Positions 9,932-21,119 of a DNA stretch of 64,000 nt are shown here, one piece after another. Below the pieces are notes generated by a model that was not told where the DNA came from, ran no database searches, and saw nothing but the letters and a program-made list of their open reading frames with translations. Within the stretch, counting starts at the first letter, position 1. Each line of letters starts with the position of its first letter. The stretch is from Albula goreensis. Lineage: Eukaryota; Chordata; Actinopteri; Albuliformes; Albulidae. The stretch is taken from contig CM040749.1 of assembly GCA_022829145.1 (NCBI GenBank), forward strand, positions 19,181,987 to 19,245,986. The letters are read 5' to 3'. The position numbers were made by a program, and so were the translations under genes.

Positions 9932-12900
9932 AGGGAGAGGACATTCTTTTTATTAATCTGTGAGGTTGTTTTGTATGTAGGTTTCTGCGTGCGTGTATGT
10001 GTGTGCGCACGAGTGCGCATGTGTGCATGTGTGTATGTGTATCTGGTACAGAAGCCATAAATGTGAGAACAATAGTATTCACCTGAGCACCAAAAAATGA
10101 CCTATGTAACATGCACTTCAAAATTATATGCATAGTGTAGGTAGATTGTATGACTTGCATAAGGGGAGCAAGTGACACAGGCTGTATCACACACATTAAT
10201 GTGTTTGTTTTCCCTCTGTCATTTATCTGCATTTTATGTGGTGCAGGAATAGTTGATGTCCCATTCTGTTACACATAGGGCACCTATGGACATCTCTTAA
10301 GCTTTTCAACAGTTAGAGGGTTTATACTGTCTTTAGCAGTATGGAATAGATAAATTTCCTGTTGGTGCTGTCAGGCATTTAGTAGGCTCTAGTGTATTTA
10401 TTTATTTATTTTTATGGTTTGCAAGAAGCTTATTTTGTTGCCAAAATAGGATGCAGTTTTCTGTTTTTCATTCTCTCCCTCCCCATCAAAAAACACATCA
10501 GTAGACTAGAAGCATAGTCCAGGAGTGCCCTAAATTTGCTTTCATGGGCACATCCTTGAATACTTTTTGATGCCCTCCAATTTATTTGTGTGCTGAGAGA
10601 ATATTGCTTAATTTAATGTGAATGTGAATTTACATTAACAAAATTCTAGACAGAAGTCTCTTAATTTTGAATTCCACAATCAGTGCGATATCACTTGTCA
10701 CCTGAGGTGCTGATGTAGGTGTGAAAAAGAAATCATCCCTTCTCCAGGTTTTCATAAAGTCCTGGATGCACATGGGGAGCTGTAAGGTAGGATGATTAAA
10801 ATGGCAAACAAAGTAGGATTATGTTTCGCTGTGTGGAAACAAGCATGTCTAATTGTGAGAGTTGCACACAAAATGGAACGCTTTTGAAAGGTTTAGAGTC
10901 AAGAGGTTTATAGAATATTCAGGTGATTAAAATGCAGCTACAACTCTGATTGAGATTTAAAAAAAACACTATAATCTCTGTTTGGTTGCAGAACTACAGG
11001 GAGCCAGTACAGCTAGACTAAGGTTCTTATGTATGTTTTTGTTAGCAATCATTCTTGACTTTTTCCAGTCATTCTCTGACAGCAATTGTCTATCATAGTT
11101 CTTTTGCTTAAGACTTCCATTTTCATTTTGTCCATGCTATTTTGAGCCATAATATGTTTTTAGCATGCTGTCTGTATTTCCCTTATTCTGTAAGGGAAGG
11201 TCATTCTATTCTATTCTAGGTCAAGAAAAACTCGAAGCATTTGGAAAATGCCTGAAATGCCTGATTCAACTTGCCGATTAGTTCTGTTAAAAGCTCCAGC
11301 TCTTGACAGCATGCAGTGAATTTACAGTATGTTAGGATTCATCTTGGCCCAAGCTATGATGCCTTATATCATGGCAGAGACTCTGCTTTGACATGACTGG
11401 ATATGAAGTTATTGGCTGCGCAATGATAATACAAGCTTTTGAAGCCTAGCACAATCTAGTTAATTCCTATACAATGAAACAAAAATTATATTTATATTGC
11501 AGATGTCTGAACGTCTCATTTAGTTTCCCCTGCCCTGGTCAAACCATTTCTGCTGTTGACATCTTGACATCTAAGTAGTTATAAAAGCTTTGAAACCTGC
11601 ACCCCTTTAAATGTCTGAATTGCCGGACCTAACTGACAAGATGCTTTAATTTTTTTTGAGTTTTTTGACGTTTTTGTATTGTTAATACTACTGTATTGTT
11701 TAAAGCAGTAACTATGTATTTTCATGTTCAAAGAGGAAACAAATTTGACCTGATTTTAATCATTTTTGTGATACAAGTACTCCATGACATTTCATATTTC
11801 AGGAACTTGACAATCTGTAAAACAGCATAGAAGCTGAGAGCTCACTGCAGATTTAACATATACATTCAATGCTAAATTATGGCATTCAGTGTTTCCAATT
11901 TTAAAATAACAATTTTATTGAAGCAGTGTTGCAACAATTTCTAAAATTCACTTGTTTTGTGGGGATCTTAATTTGTTTTTCAGTTTTGGTTGTTATTTCA
12001 CCATTGACAGTACATTCAAAAGCCAGTGGCTGTGTTCCTGTTTATGAGAACAGAATTGAAGAGGATGATAGTGGTTCTGCTATAAAATGGATCCCATTTC
12101 AAATACACACTCCTCATCTTCCTATTAATGCCATTCACGGTGCAGTCCTGCCCATATTAGTTGTTAAGGTCCACAAATATATTTAGTAGCTTAAGTCTGG
12201 TGCAAAGGACATTTGCAGCCTGAGGTGTGTACTGAGAGCAGAGAGGCAATGGTAAGCTGCTTAGCTTCGTACAAGTCTCAAAAGGTTGTAGAATGGCATT
12301 AGGGCAGTATTACTCCTGTGCATCGATCATAATACCCAATGTGCTAAAGCCAAATATTTGTCCTTTGTAAGGGGTGAATAGCTGATAATTAGGAATAAAA
12401 AAGCTGGTGAAGTGTTTATTACAGGTCATCTGGAATAACCTACAGTGGTGATCCAGTGTGCTCTGTAATTTCCTTCTGTCGTGAGCTCCATCAACCCCCA
12501 CAGAGGAATCAGTTTTTGTGGTCACCTAACCAGGTGGAAATCACCAAAACATTTTTATACATCTCCCTGTTTGTTTGAAACCTACCAAATTGCCAAAATC
12601 ATTTTCTACAATCATCAATTTATATTATAAGTTAAACACATATATTCATAGCTCTTGGTTTTTTGGTTTGGTTGAAATATTTAGCACAGTAACTGTGCTT
12701 CTATTCATGCTTCCCTTGTAGTTTTTGCAGGTGTTAAGCAATTTTTAAGAGATATTTTTGTGCCCTGTTGGCCATCTTGGCACAAAGGGCAATATCTCAA
12801 AGGCGGCATATTTTACTGTAAAATGAATTTCTTTCCTGCTATCTTAAGAAGTCCAGATGCTTTTAACATGCTGTATACTCTTTCTTGCAAAAATATTTTT

Positions 12901-13180
12901 CTCAATAATGTTTATTAGTTATTTTTCCTATGTGTCTGTAACCAAAATTTCTGATCGTGTGAAAGCATCAACTGTAGGGGGCAATATTTCAATACACAAC
13001 ATTAAACAAAACTCATACAGTTACTACTAGTCTTACAGCTATTAATATAATTGTTTGAGACCCAGCTCCAAGCTCAGCGAAAAGATGTTTGAAAGACTAT
13101 TCATTTGTGAGGTCAATCATGTATCTTTTGTTGGAATTGTGTTTTTTATTACCTGCAATAAATGTTTTAGTTAAAAATGA
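9932..13180 (+). other. ZBTB1: Probable ZBTB1 3' UTR
   Basis: No gene is supported in this stretch. An AATAAA signal at 13157-13162 is a plausible transcript end, giving a 3' UTR of about 3.2 kb; earlier ends cannot be excluded. Near 9985-10045 there is an imperfect GT/GC alternating tract, a Z-DNA-prone composition. Local AT-rich text otherwise looks unremarkable. Confidence 0.55.
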
Positions 13181-13298
13181 AGCTTTTCTGGGTTTGAAGC
13201 TCTTGAAGGATCAAATGCATTCTGACCAGTTCTGAGTTAAGACTGTCCTACAATTACCAATGACATTGACACCACACAGTATCTATTAAAGTTATGTT

Positions 13299-13304
13299 TT
13301 TATT
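13299..13304 (-). terminator. AATAAA poly(A) signal of the unnamed minus-strand gene
   Basis: Read on the minus strand, AATAAA lies about 90 nt past the stop codon at 13394-13396. This is a normal position for a short 3' UTR. The ZBTB1 signal at 13157-13162 on the other strand lies about 140 bp away, so the two genes would converge tail-to-tail with little or no spacer. Confidence 0.5.
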
Positions 13305-13393
13305 ACTGGTATTTAAAAACTTAAATGAATTGTAACTGTTTTGAACTAATACAGGGTTCAGAATGAATTAGAAAAAGGTATTTTTTTCTCTTC

Positions 13394-14248
13394 TTAATGA
13401 CCTCCTCTTCCTCCACCTCGTCCTCCTTTTCCTCCTCCTCTGTTTCCCTTTTCTCCAGGTGGTCCTCTTCCCTTGCCCTTTTTCTTGCCCTGGAAATCCC
13501 AAATGAGAGCTGCTTTAAGGCTGTCAGTTGGCCCTCTAGGCAGGGAGGTGTCCCTGTCAGTTGCCTCTTCTCTGAAACACCATTGTTTGAATTCTAAGAA
13601 GCTGTACTATTTATAGAATGTTGCATATATTCCAGACTATAAGTTTTTAAACCCCTGACAAACTGCAGGATCGAACAGAAGCATAGCATTTCATCACAAT
13701 ACAAAAACATTTTTTGCAGCAAATGCAAAAATGCGCTACATCCTAGCAGTTCTTACCCGTCCTTTGCCACCCTCTCCACCACCCTGGAAAAGAAAAGACA
13801 TAAGATTGAATTCCTCTGGTAGTTGCCAAAGTAGGAAAGAGTACAGAGAACTCTGTGGCCAGAAGGTTGTTGTGATTGCAACACTACAGACTACACTGAT
13901 TAAAACTATATTCAAGCAAAGTGTCACTGGAGGGTCACTAAGACTTACACAGACTTTGCCTTTCAAAATGTTTAGGATCAGGCACATCAACAGGTCAAAC
14001 AATATTCCAAACCAGGCAAAAATGGCAAAAGCACATCCTAATGTTAGTAATAATGGCTCAGTAACTAAGATGGTCCTCCGATGATCGCTGCAAGGCAAGT
14101 AACTTTTTAATGTCATATTAAACATTTTGTTGATATCTTACTTCATCAGACCCAGATCCAGATCCAGATCCTTCCTCCTCCTCATCCCCTTCTTCCACCA
14201 CAACTTCCTTACAAAGGAAGGTAAACAGATGATCATTTCATTTAATAA

Positions 14249-14282
<34 letters not shown>

Positions 14283-15145
14283 TGTGTGTGTGTTCATGTA
14301 TCATATAAACCTTTTAATGTACAAGAAATGGTCATACCTCTGGTTTTTCTGTAAACAGAAAGGACGTGTTAGAGGCTGCCTCAAAACAAACACTCATTGT
14401 TTCACACAAGACATGGCAGACAGTTTTTGATTTAATTTGAAAGTGGTAACATTATAAAAATGTAAAAAGACAACAGGAATTACATCTGGAAGAAAAATAT
14501 GAGAGAGCTGACCTGAGAGAGTGATTGACAATTTATATATGATAGAGTTCACACTCTGTTTAAATCTAAGAATGTTCGATTATTCCTGCAAGTTGATATA
14601 AAAATTATTGACACCCACCTTCACTCATATTGAACCACTTTAAGAATTTGTTGAAAAAAGACTGAAAAAAAGAATTTCATGCTGTCATTTCAAATAGCAC
14701 ATGCATCTTAATTTATTACCAAATTGGCTGCAATGAGTTGTTTCTGATTGCAAATAGATCACAAAATTAAACATCACCAGCATCTGCTTCTCATATCCAC
14801 CTATGAATATATAGATGCATCTCATTATTTTAAAGTACTGACTTCTTGCTTTGACTCTTATGCACATTGTTCTTCTAACTTACTGCTGTTACTAATCTGA
14901 AATTAAACATATTGTTTGTAGTAACAGCATACTACCTGCTTTTCTGTGTTCTGTTTACTTGGCATTGGCAGCCTCTGCAGTATATTTAAAGCTACTATAC
15001 ATTATTTAATAAAAATGAAGAATTAGGAAGGTAGATTTAGATACATTTTATTTGAATAAGATAGATCATTAGCAAAATACCATTCTTACCTCGTTTTGGA
15101 GTGTGACTGCTTCTGCAAACTGTTTTCTTCTGGTATTTATTGCAC
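13394..15145 (-). CDS. Unrecognised multi-exon gene (3' part) with acidic and RGG/GK-rich tail
   Basis: Six short segments, complement(join(13394..13489, 13757..13783, 14142..14207, 14338..14348, 14619..14661, 15090..15145)), are each bounded by AG and GT, and their phases agree without a stop. Together they encode about 98 residues ending in TAA. In order they read AINTRRKQFAEAVTLQNE, SFFNKFLKWFNMSE, EKPE (junction codon plus the 11-nt exon), EVVVEEGDEEEEGSGSGSGS then DE, GGGEGGKGR, and a tail starting GKKKGKGRGPPGEKG and ending GGRGGGRGGH. The first part looks helical, possibly coiled-coil. The tail resembles RNA- or nucleic-acid-binding RGG regions. I do not recognise the family. The exon chain is incomplete at the 5' side: the first segment starts mid-codon and I found no convincing upstream partner. 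The 11-nt and 27-nt micro-exons are the weakest links. Confidence 0.6.
13949..14087 (-). other. Possible alternative exon with premature stop in the unnamed gene
   Basis: Between two exons of the unnamed minus-strand gene lies a 139-nt segment with a good acceptor (CTTGCCTTGCAG) and a consensus donor (GTAAGT). Entered in the phase left by the preceding acidic exon it reads RSSEDHLSY then a stop, so its inclusion would remove the RGG tail. Another frame is open and hydrophobic, but its phase does not match. Either a poison or alternative terminal exon, or chance splice signals. Confidence 0.3.
14252..14279. repeat. (AT)n microsatellite
   Basis: An uninterrupted AT dinucleotide run of about 28 bp sits in an intron of the unnamed minus-strand gene, followed by a short GT tract. 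Confidence 0.95.
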
Positions 15146-15964
15146 CTGGGAGAGAGAGCAGTGACGCTGAATAACACACCCTTTTTGGTTTTGATAATTA
15201 TAAATGGGTGGATGAGATATATGAGCTTAGCAGAGCAAATAAAAATGAACATAGCTGTGGTGGGAGTTACAAGGGTGTTCTGTCACGTGATTTGAATTCA
15301 GCTTTGTGCATACACTGATTCACCAGTCAGACTACAATGACGTGACATTGTGATTTCTCTTTTAACTCATTTGACAGGATACAGAACAATGCTCCATTCA
15401 CTGGTAACACAATACATTCATTAGATAAGCACAAAGATTTAAACATGTATATCCAACTTCCATTATGGGAGGACAGGGAAGACCATATAATGTCGTTGTA
15501 TTCGTCAGCTTCAGCATGTAAATATTCAGCTTCAATAACTAATAATAGGTTTGGAGCCTTATGTAATTCGGGTGACATTAATTAAAAGCAAAAGGACAAC
15601 ACCTGAAATTCTATGATGCGTAAAGAGATTGTGCAAGTTGAATCCTGTAGCAACAATTAAGGAATATTGTACTTTACAGAAATGTAAGTAATAAAAAAAG
15701 ACATTTTAAAGAACAGGGATACTTTGCTTGTTCATCTGAGGTCTTTACAATAAAAACCAACAAAGTAACATGCTTATAATAAAAAAGCTCTAAAGCAATA
15801 TCTGAAGTTCTACCCCACCCTTAGTAGAAACCATGTTAAGGACAATTGCATGATTAAAAAAATCTGCTTGTGTTTTCTGCTTTCATTGGTTTGACCCTGT
15901 TGTAAGGTGACGGTAGGAAGGAGGATAAGGACTGAGGTGTAAACACTGGAGGACTACAATGTGT

Positions 15965-16035
15965 GTGTTGCAATGTTGTTGGGCCTGTTTCAGGGAGTTC
16001 CCCATCACAATGCATGCACTAAACTGGAGCAGACC
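15965..16035 (+). repeat. Diverged repeat copy A
   Basis: This segment pairs with 16915-16985, about three-quarters identical by eye. Both can be read in a frame with similar peptides: MLLGLFQGVPHHNACTKLEQ here and VMLLDLFEAVPKHNASVKVK there. The family is unknown to me; it could be decayed transposon or duplicated exon sequence. Confidence 0.4.
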
Positions 16036-16914
16036 AGCAAATATAGTTTAGCACAGAATGTACCTCTTAATACTAGGGTTGTAATGGACCATCCAGTTCA
16101 AGAGTCGAAGACCTATTCAATGCAGCCACAGAGAGCTGGAGGTCCACATTGACAAGGCAACAATTGGCTCAGCCTTGCTAGGCAGATATAGCGGTTAAGT
16201 TGGTTAAAATCCCTGTTCTCCTGTGGCCCATCCTGCCCAGCAGGGTACCTTGCAAATTTCAACATGTGTTGACTTTGTGCTGCTCCAAAATCAAAGGCAA
16301 TATGTGGTTTGTGTTGCATCTACAGTATGGAAAAGGAGAAGGAGTGAGTTATCATCTGAAGATGATATCTGAAATCTGAACAACCAGGTGTGTACGGTTC
16401 CACTTAAAGACATTATCACCTCCATTAACACACTACTCAAATAAAAACATTCTCTTTTGACATTCAGTAAATTAAAACTGAGTGACCAAATGAAGCTGTA
16501 TAGGTGTTCAGAACAAAATATAAATTTGTATATATGAGTATCCTAAAAGTCTGTTAAGATATACTGTGATAAAAAAGTTTTAAATAATGAGCAATGGGAA
16601 GAAAGAAGACTACTGGGAGGCACTATGACACATTGACACTAAAATGTACATTCAGGATAATGTCCCCTTCTTCTTTTGTAGTTTCAAATCAACCTCAACA
16701 CAATGATATACATCAACTGATATGCCACCATTTTAATCTGCATTAATGTTTGAAACAGATCTTTTTACTAATTTGTGAAAAGATATTAAAAATAACTGCA
16801 ATGACATATTCTTGTGTCCTCCCCATCCAAGCTTGACCTGGCTGTCAGTTAAAGGTATGAAGGAGAAACGAACAGATTTTAATTTTCAAACTGGGAGAAA
16901 ATCAATGTGAGTGA

Positions 16915-17060
16915 TGTGATGCTGTTGGACCTGTTTGAGGCAGTTCCCAAGCACAATGCATCTGTTAAAGTGAAGAAGATGTACATATGCAGGATGATTT
17001 CCCCCTTCTGTTAAAATTCCCAAATGAACTGCCACAGACTGCCATGCATCTACTAATACT
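16915..17060 (+). repeat. Diverged repeat copy B
   Basis: The first half matches 15965-16035. The second half (from ATGTACATATGCAGG) matches 16645-16725 loosely, in the order of shared words ATGTACAT, CAGGAT and CCCCTTCT. The frame is broken by a stop after about 35 codons, so if it was coding it is now dead. Confidence 0.4.
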
Positions 17061-17559
17061 AATATTAATCTCAAGTGAGTTTTTTTACAAAGGATTTATC
17101 AAACATCTGATTACACTTTGGATTAATGCATTCATATATTCATACATTGTTGTTTTTATCATGAGGTTTGGTGTTTCATGATTTTCATGTGAAACATGGA
17201 AAGATCAGTTATGTTTTAAACTCTTGGATTAATTATGTAGAATGTAGACTATCAGCTCATGTAGAAACATGCAGAGATTGCACACGCCTACTTTGTACTC
17301 TCCTAAGACTGAACTTTTCAGAGAGGGAGGAACAAAAATGCAGAACAGTTCCACAGTGTTGTAGAGTGGAGGGATAACTATAGCAACCAATGTTGGGGTA
17401 TTGCAATACAAAATAATAAGTGTGATGTGTTACAATATTCAGATACATTGTATGGTAATGTAACATTTTACTTTTTCAATTTAAATGATCAGATTACAGT
17501 TTATTTTTTAAATAAGCATGTTGGGATCATCTTATGCCTTTTTGTTTGTGCAATGAAAA

Positions 17560-18260
17560 AAGGTTGAGGACCAGAAATGCAGAGGTCAGCCGGAAAAATT
17601 GATGCAAACTGATGCAAACTGTTCAAGATCAGAAGACATCCAGCATTGCTATCAGCTGAAACCACTGGAACCTCATTCATAGTTGTTGCGAAAAAGCCAT
17701 TCCTACAAAATAGAGACAAAGCCAGGAGACTCACCTACAAACAACAACACAAGGACTGAAGTGCTGAACAATGGCAGCAATTTCTCTGGACTGAGGAGTC
17801 AAATTGGGAACATTGTAGCTCAAACAGGGGGCTGTTTATCTGTAGAATAGCTGGATGAGTAGCTGCAGCCAAGAGTGAAGCATGGTAGGGGTTCCCTGCA
17901 GGTTGGGGCTGCATTTCTGCAAATAGAGTTGGTGATCTGGTCAGAATTAATAGAGTCTTCAATGCTGATAAATACTAGTGGCATCTCAGCCATCACTCAA
18001 GACCAACTGACAGGGAGTCATTGGACTGGTCCCAACATTTGCAGCTGGGCAATGACCCCAAATGTACAGCCAAAGATCATAAAGAGCTATCTCCAGCAAA
18101 GAGAAAAGAAAAACAATAAGTACTGCAACAGATGGTATGGCCTCTACACAGTCTTGATCTCAACATCACTGGGGCTGTCTGGGATTACCTGGAGAGACAG
18201 AAGCAAGTAAGACAGCCCAAGCCTGCAGACTGTCCTGACTTCAGTCTTTCAAAGAAAACA
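17560..18260 (+). mobile_element. Degenerate Tc1/mariner transposase remnant
   Basis: Translating the plus strand in shifting frames gives Tc1-transposase-like order: RRLTYKQQHKD and EQWQQFLWTEESN (the W-[TS]-[DE]-E-S block), then FPAGWGCISA (from the conserved GGG-V-WGC block), NDPKCTAKDHK (N-DPKHT-like, His replaced by Cys) and VWDYLERQKQVRQPK. Several stops and frameshifts interrupt it and no terminal inverted repeats are evident. It is an old, inactive copy, probably inside an intron. Confidence 0.75.
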
Positions 18261-20043
18261 GGGTTAGAAAGAAGGGGTAGCTACAAACTGTTTTTAAAGT
18301 TACAATTCCTATATGCAACCTCAGCTACTGACTTAACAAAAACATTGATAGGTAGTGTGACAAAAATGCATTCTTGATGACTTAAAAATGATGACATTGA
18401 CAGGAGGGGGGCTTTAATATATTCTGTTATTATTTACTTCAAGGTCCTGGGGTTTGAATGATGATTCAGTGTCCTGAGCTTTTAGCCTAAAAAACCCATC
18501 AGTGTAAAAGTCAGCATTTCCTGGATTGATTTATATAGTATAATGAATACAGAGCTACATTTTGGTCAGCACATTCACAATAGACACATTTTTATTTCAT
18601 TTCTGTACATTTTAAGCTAAAACATACTATACTACAAAATGTCATCCAAACACCAAACACTGAGTGATTCAATTAGCGCTACAGGAAAGGGCAAAACATG
18701 TTTCTCTGACTTTTCTTTCGTCATTTCCAGATTAAAACTTTGTGTTGTCTACAAAATAACCATAGGGCTGCTGAGAATATAAGTGTACACTGCCATAAAT
18801 GTGTATAACATACCAGTATAATTACACAAAACTAACCTGTGGAGCAGGTATGTTGTCTAGTTTTCATTCAAAACATTTACATCTCCACCTAGATCCAGAG
18901 TCTGTTTGTCAAACATATTTTCATTCATGAGTTTCATATTTTCAGACGTTTGTGATTCCACATATCCAGTTTTAGAATTTTTTTTGGGGGGTGAACCAGA
19001 CAAACAGGCTTTTTGTTGACTCTTTGGCATTGGTTGCAAAGACTAAAGAATTGCTAAATAATTAATGAGGCCTGGTTGATTGAAATCACAGTAAATGTTC
19101 TTTGATTATTCAGGCGACGAGTGCAACTCAACATAGCTGTTAACCATGGAATGGCACAGACACGCTGTGTCCTCTATGTTTAGAATGTGAATTCCGGATC
19201 ATGCATGTGATGAGCTGTCTTGCACACACTATTTACAATTTATTCAAGGCACTCAGAGTTGAGTTTGCACCAGGAGCGTCACCAGACCCTATTTACTGGG
19301 GCACGTGGCCCTGTAATAATTTGTTGTGTCCCAGTAAATGATCATGAAAAATAACCAGTTTTTAAAAATGTATCATAAATCGCAAGTGTGAGGATGTGGG
19401 CACTGGGGGCCTGTGCCCAGTAATGCTAAAAGTCTCGCAACATCCCTGGTTTGCACAGAAAACTGTAAATCCATTAAACATTTAGCCTAATGATCTCTCA
19501 CTTTCTGTCTCAGGCAAACAGACACACACAAACCACTTTGTTTAGATGTTTTTTTTTTTTCAAGGAAACTTGCAACAGAAGTTTATGTTTCCAGATTTAT
19601 TTATTCATAATCAAATTTCAACACAAGCTATATGACTGAAGGTTTAAATGAGCAAACACACTAGCAACTGCTGTCTTGGATTTAAAATTTCATTGATACT
19701 CACATCCCTTTTTTCTGTTCTCAGCAGTAGTAATTTATTAAGGAGGACCTGTAATGCTCAAAGATGTGTAATTCTCAGTCAACTGCTGGGCACGTCATTT
19801 AAAACAACCACATACATCCTGTCTTCATAAATCTGCTCTTTGCCTACAAAATAGTAACCACATTAATAAAGATGATCCTGTCAATTACTGTAAAGGCAGA
19901 ATGTTGCTTGCATCGTCCAGTAACTCAGCCATGGTACACTGAGTCCAGTCAGGCTGTGAGGGAGTATTAAGATAAAACTATTAGCTTGAGGCGGCATAAT
20001 CCATGTGCAGACAACATTGCACCCAATGCTGTAACTGACAGCC
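18261..20043. other. Intergenic or intronic DNA with weak candidate exons
   Basis: No gene is firmly supported. On the minus strand, 18883-19053 has an acceptor (AATTCTTTAG) and an open frame from ATG at 19030 starting MPKSQQKACLSG, Lys/Ser-rich, with possible donors GTGGAG or GTAAAT. It could be an upstream exon of the unnamed minus gene. On the plus strand, an open frame at 19648-19830 contains TCNAQRC after a hydrophobic stretch; this is probably chance. A segment at 19268-19445 with repeated words (CCCAGTAA, GGGGC) looks like an unnamed interspersed repeat. Confidence 0.35.
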
Positions 20044-20346
20044 CTACACCAGACAGCAAAACCCATGCATGTTTATATGTACTATATTATCATAGACATA
20101 TAAAGTTAACACATGTATGGAAGTACCAGGGACATAAAAGGATTTAATTATTTGCCGATGAATAGCTTTAGAATTCTTAAGAATGGTTTTAAGACTTTTA
20201 TTTTTCAACATAATAGTCTCGCTGGTTAAGTCCATCTTCATTATTGATTTTGTTTCTAACTCGATTGCGTGAGAAGAAGACAGTTGAGGGTTTGGGAGTC
20301 TCCACCTGTCAACACTAACTATTTCAATAGACTCGATAATTACCAT
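20044..20346 (-). other. Candidate 5' exon of an unrecognised minus-strand gene
   Basis: An open frame begins at ATG 20346 and contains a helical, Lys-rich stretch (SETIMLKNKSLKTILKNSK). A possible donor (ACAG before GTGGAG) lies 14 codons in. CpG-containing DNA upstream at 20360-20720 could serve as promoter. There is no family match and no proven link to the exons at 13394-15145, but strand and order would allow it. Confidence 0.2.
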
Positions 20347-20349
20347 GAT

Positions 20350-20880
20350 AACTCTAACTTTGATTCAGAAGAACCTGTCTTTCAGCGGGTATTAATTACT
20401 CCCCCACTGATGCCCAGTGTAGGCTACGCCCTTTCTGTGGGAAATCTTATACTAGCTTCACAACTATCGACGAATGCATTGTGAAGAGATGTGAAAAATG
20501 CCTCCAAGAACCTAAGAAATAAGTGTTATGTATAAATTTTACCGTTAAGAATTATAAACAAGTCAGTCAAGCATATCACTGTAAAATGTGTATTTCGCCA
20601 TACTCCATGCTCAAGCTGGACCATGTATTTCGCCATAAGTGATATAATGAATAAAATTTCTATTTAGCCAATCGGTTGCAGCTCCTCTCACGACTGAGCC
20701 AACGCGTTTCATCGAAGCCACAGAGAAATGAGGAAACCTCTCCCTCTAGCGTCCACAACCAAACATCACATTCACCTCATCAGAAAAGAGATTTTGTGGG
20801 TTGATTTTTTTTTTTTTTTTGAATGCGGACTTTCTGTCTGTCGCCCTCATAACATAGACGTGTCTAACCTTAAGCTTGCC
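20350..20880. promoter_or_regulatory. Possible divergent promoter region
   Basis: This stretch has more CpG than its surroundings (for example near 20693-20718 and 20845-20862). It lies between a minus-strand candidate first exon and a plus-strand ATG in the context GCCACCATGG at 20878-20887. No TATA box is placed convincingly. This is inference from arrangement only. Confidence 0.25.
20389..20521 (+). other. Candidate Cys-rich terminal exon, unrecognised
   Basis: After a pyrimidine-rich acceptor (CCTGTCTTTCAG), an open frame of about 43 codons ends in TAA. It reads GINYSPTDAQC, RLRPFCGKSY, then DECIVKRCEKCLQEPKK. Five cysteines in the last 34 residues suggest a small disulfide-bonded or metal-binding tail. 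No partner exon was found upstream, and the sequence overlaps the candidate bidirectional promoter. It may be chance or an eroded gene. Confidence 0.2.
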
Positions 20881-20883
20881 ACC

Positions 20884-20905
20884 ATGGCTTACTCCTACAT
20901 TCCAG
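20884..20905 (+). other. Candidate first coding exon, unrecognised plus-strand gene
   Basis: ATG 20884 lies in a perfect Kozak context (GCCACCATGG). It reads MAYSYIP plus one base and meets the donor GTAAAT after CAG. The phase does not fit the next plausible exon at 21120, which would hit a stop at once. Either another exon is used or this is not a gene start. Confidence 0.25.
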
Positions 20906-21119
20906 GTAAATTATACTGTATCAGATTCTTATTTTAACATTTGTCTAGTAATGACATTGTTAACTTTAGCACTACATTTAAATGAGCAGATAAAGTCAGC
21001 CTGTTGGTCAAAATTGCCTCATGTTTCCAGGCCACCTTAGCAAGGTTATGTAGATAAAGCCATGTAATGGAAAACAGACAGCCCAACAAGCTATATTGTC
21101 TTATGATTTTATTTTTCAG

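Larger units (their letters stand above)
15146..17500. other. Intron or intergenic DNA with diverged repeats
   Basis: No gene is supported. A pair of related segments occurs at 15965-16035 and 16915-16985. A third related piece, near 16645-16725, resembles 16980-17060. A weak candidate exon at about 15602-15643 on the minus strand (TTGCTACAG acceptor, 42 nt, GTGTTG donor) could belong to the upstream part of the unnamed gene but is not phase-compatible with the next exon. Confidence 0.5.

Noticed and set aside
13736-14125. Hydrophobic minus-strand frame suggesting a membrane protein
   Set aside because: The phase does not match the flanking exons, and T-rich DNA read on this strand gives hydrophobic residues by composition.
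16113-16319. Minus-strand frame ending near a GTACCC donor as an exon of the unnamed gene
   Set aside because: The donor is weak and the exon would end in phase 2, whereas the next known exon at 15145 needs phase 1.
19648-19830. Open frame with a hydrophobic start and TCNAQRC after RR, resembling a CGRP/amylin ring
   Set aside because: No pro-region, no amidation signal (G followed by basic residues) and no family residues after the ring. It is a short AT-rich frame, so chance is the better explanation.
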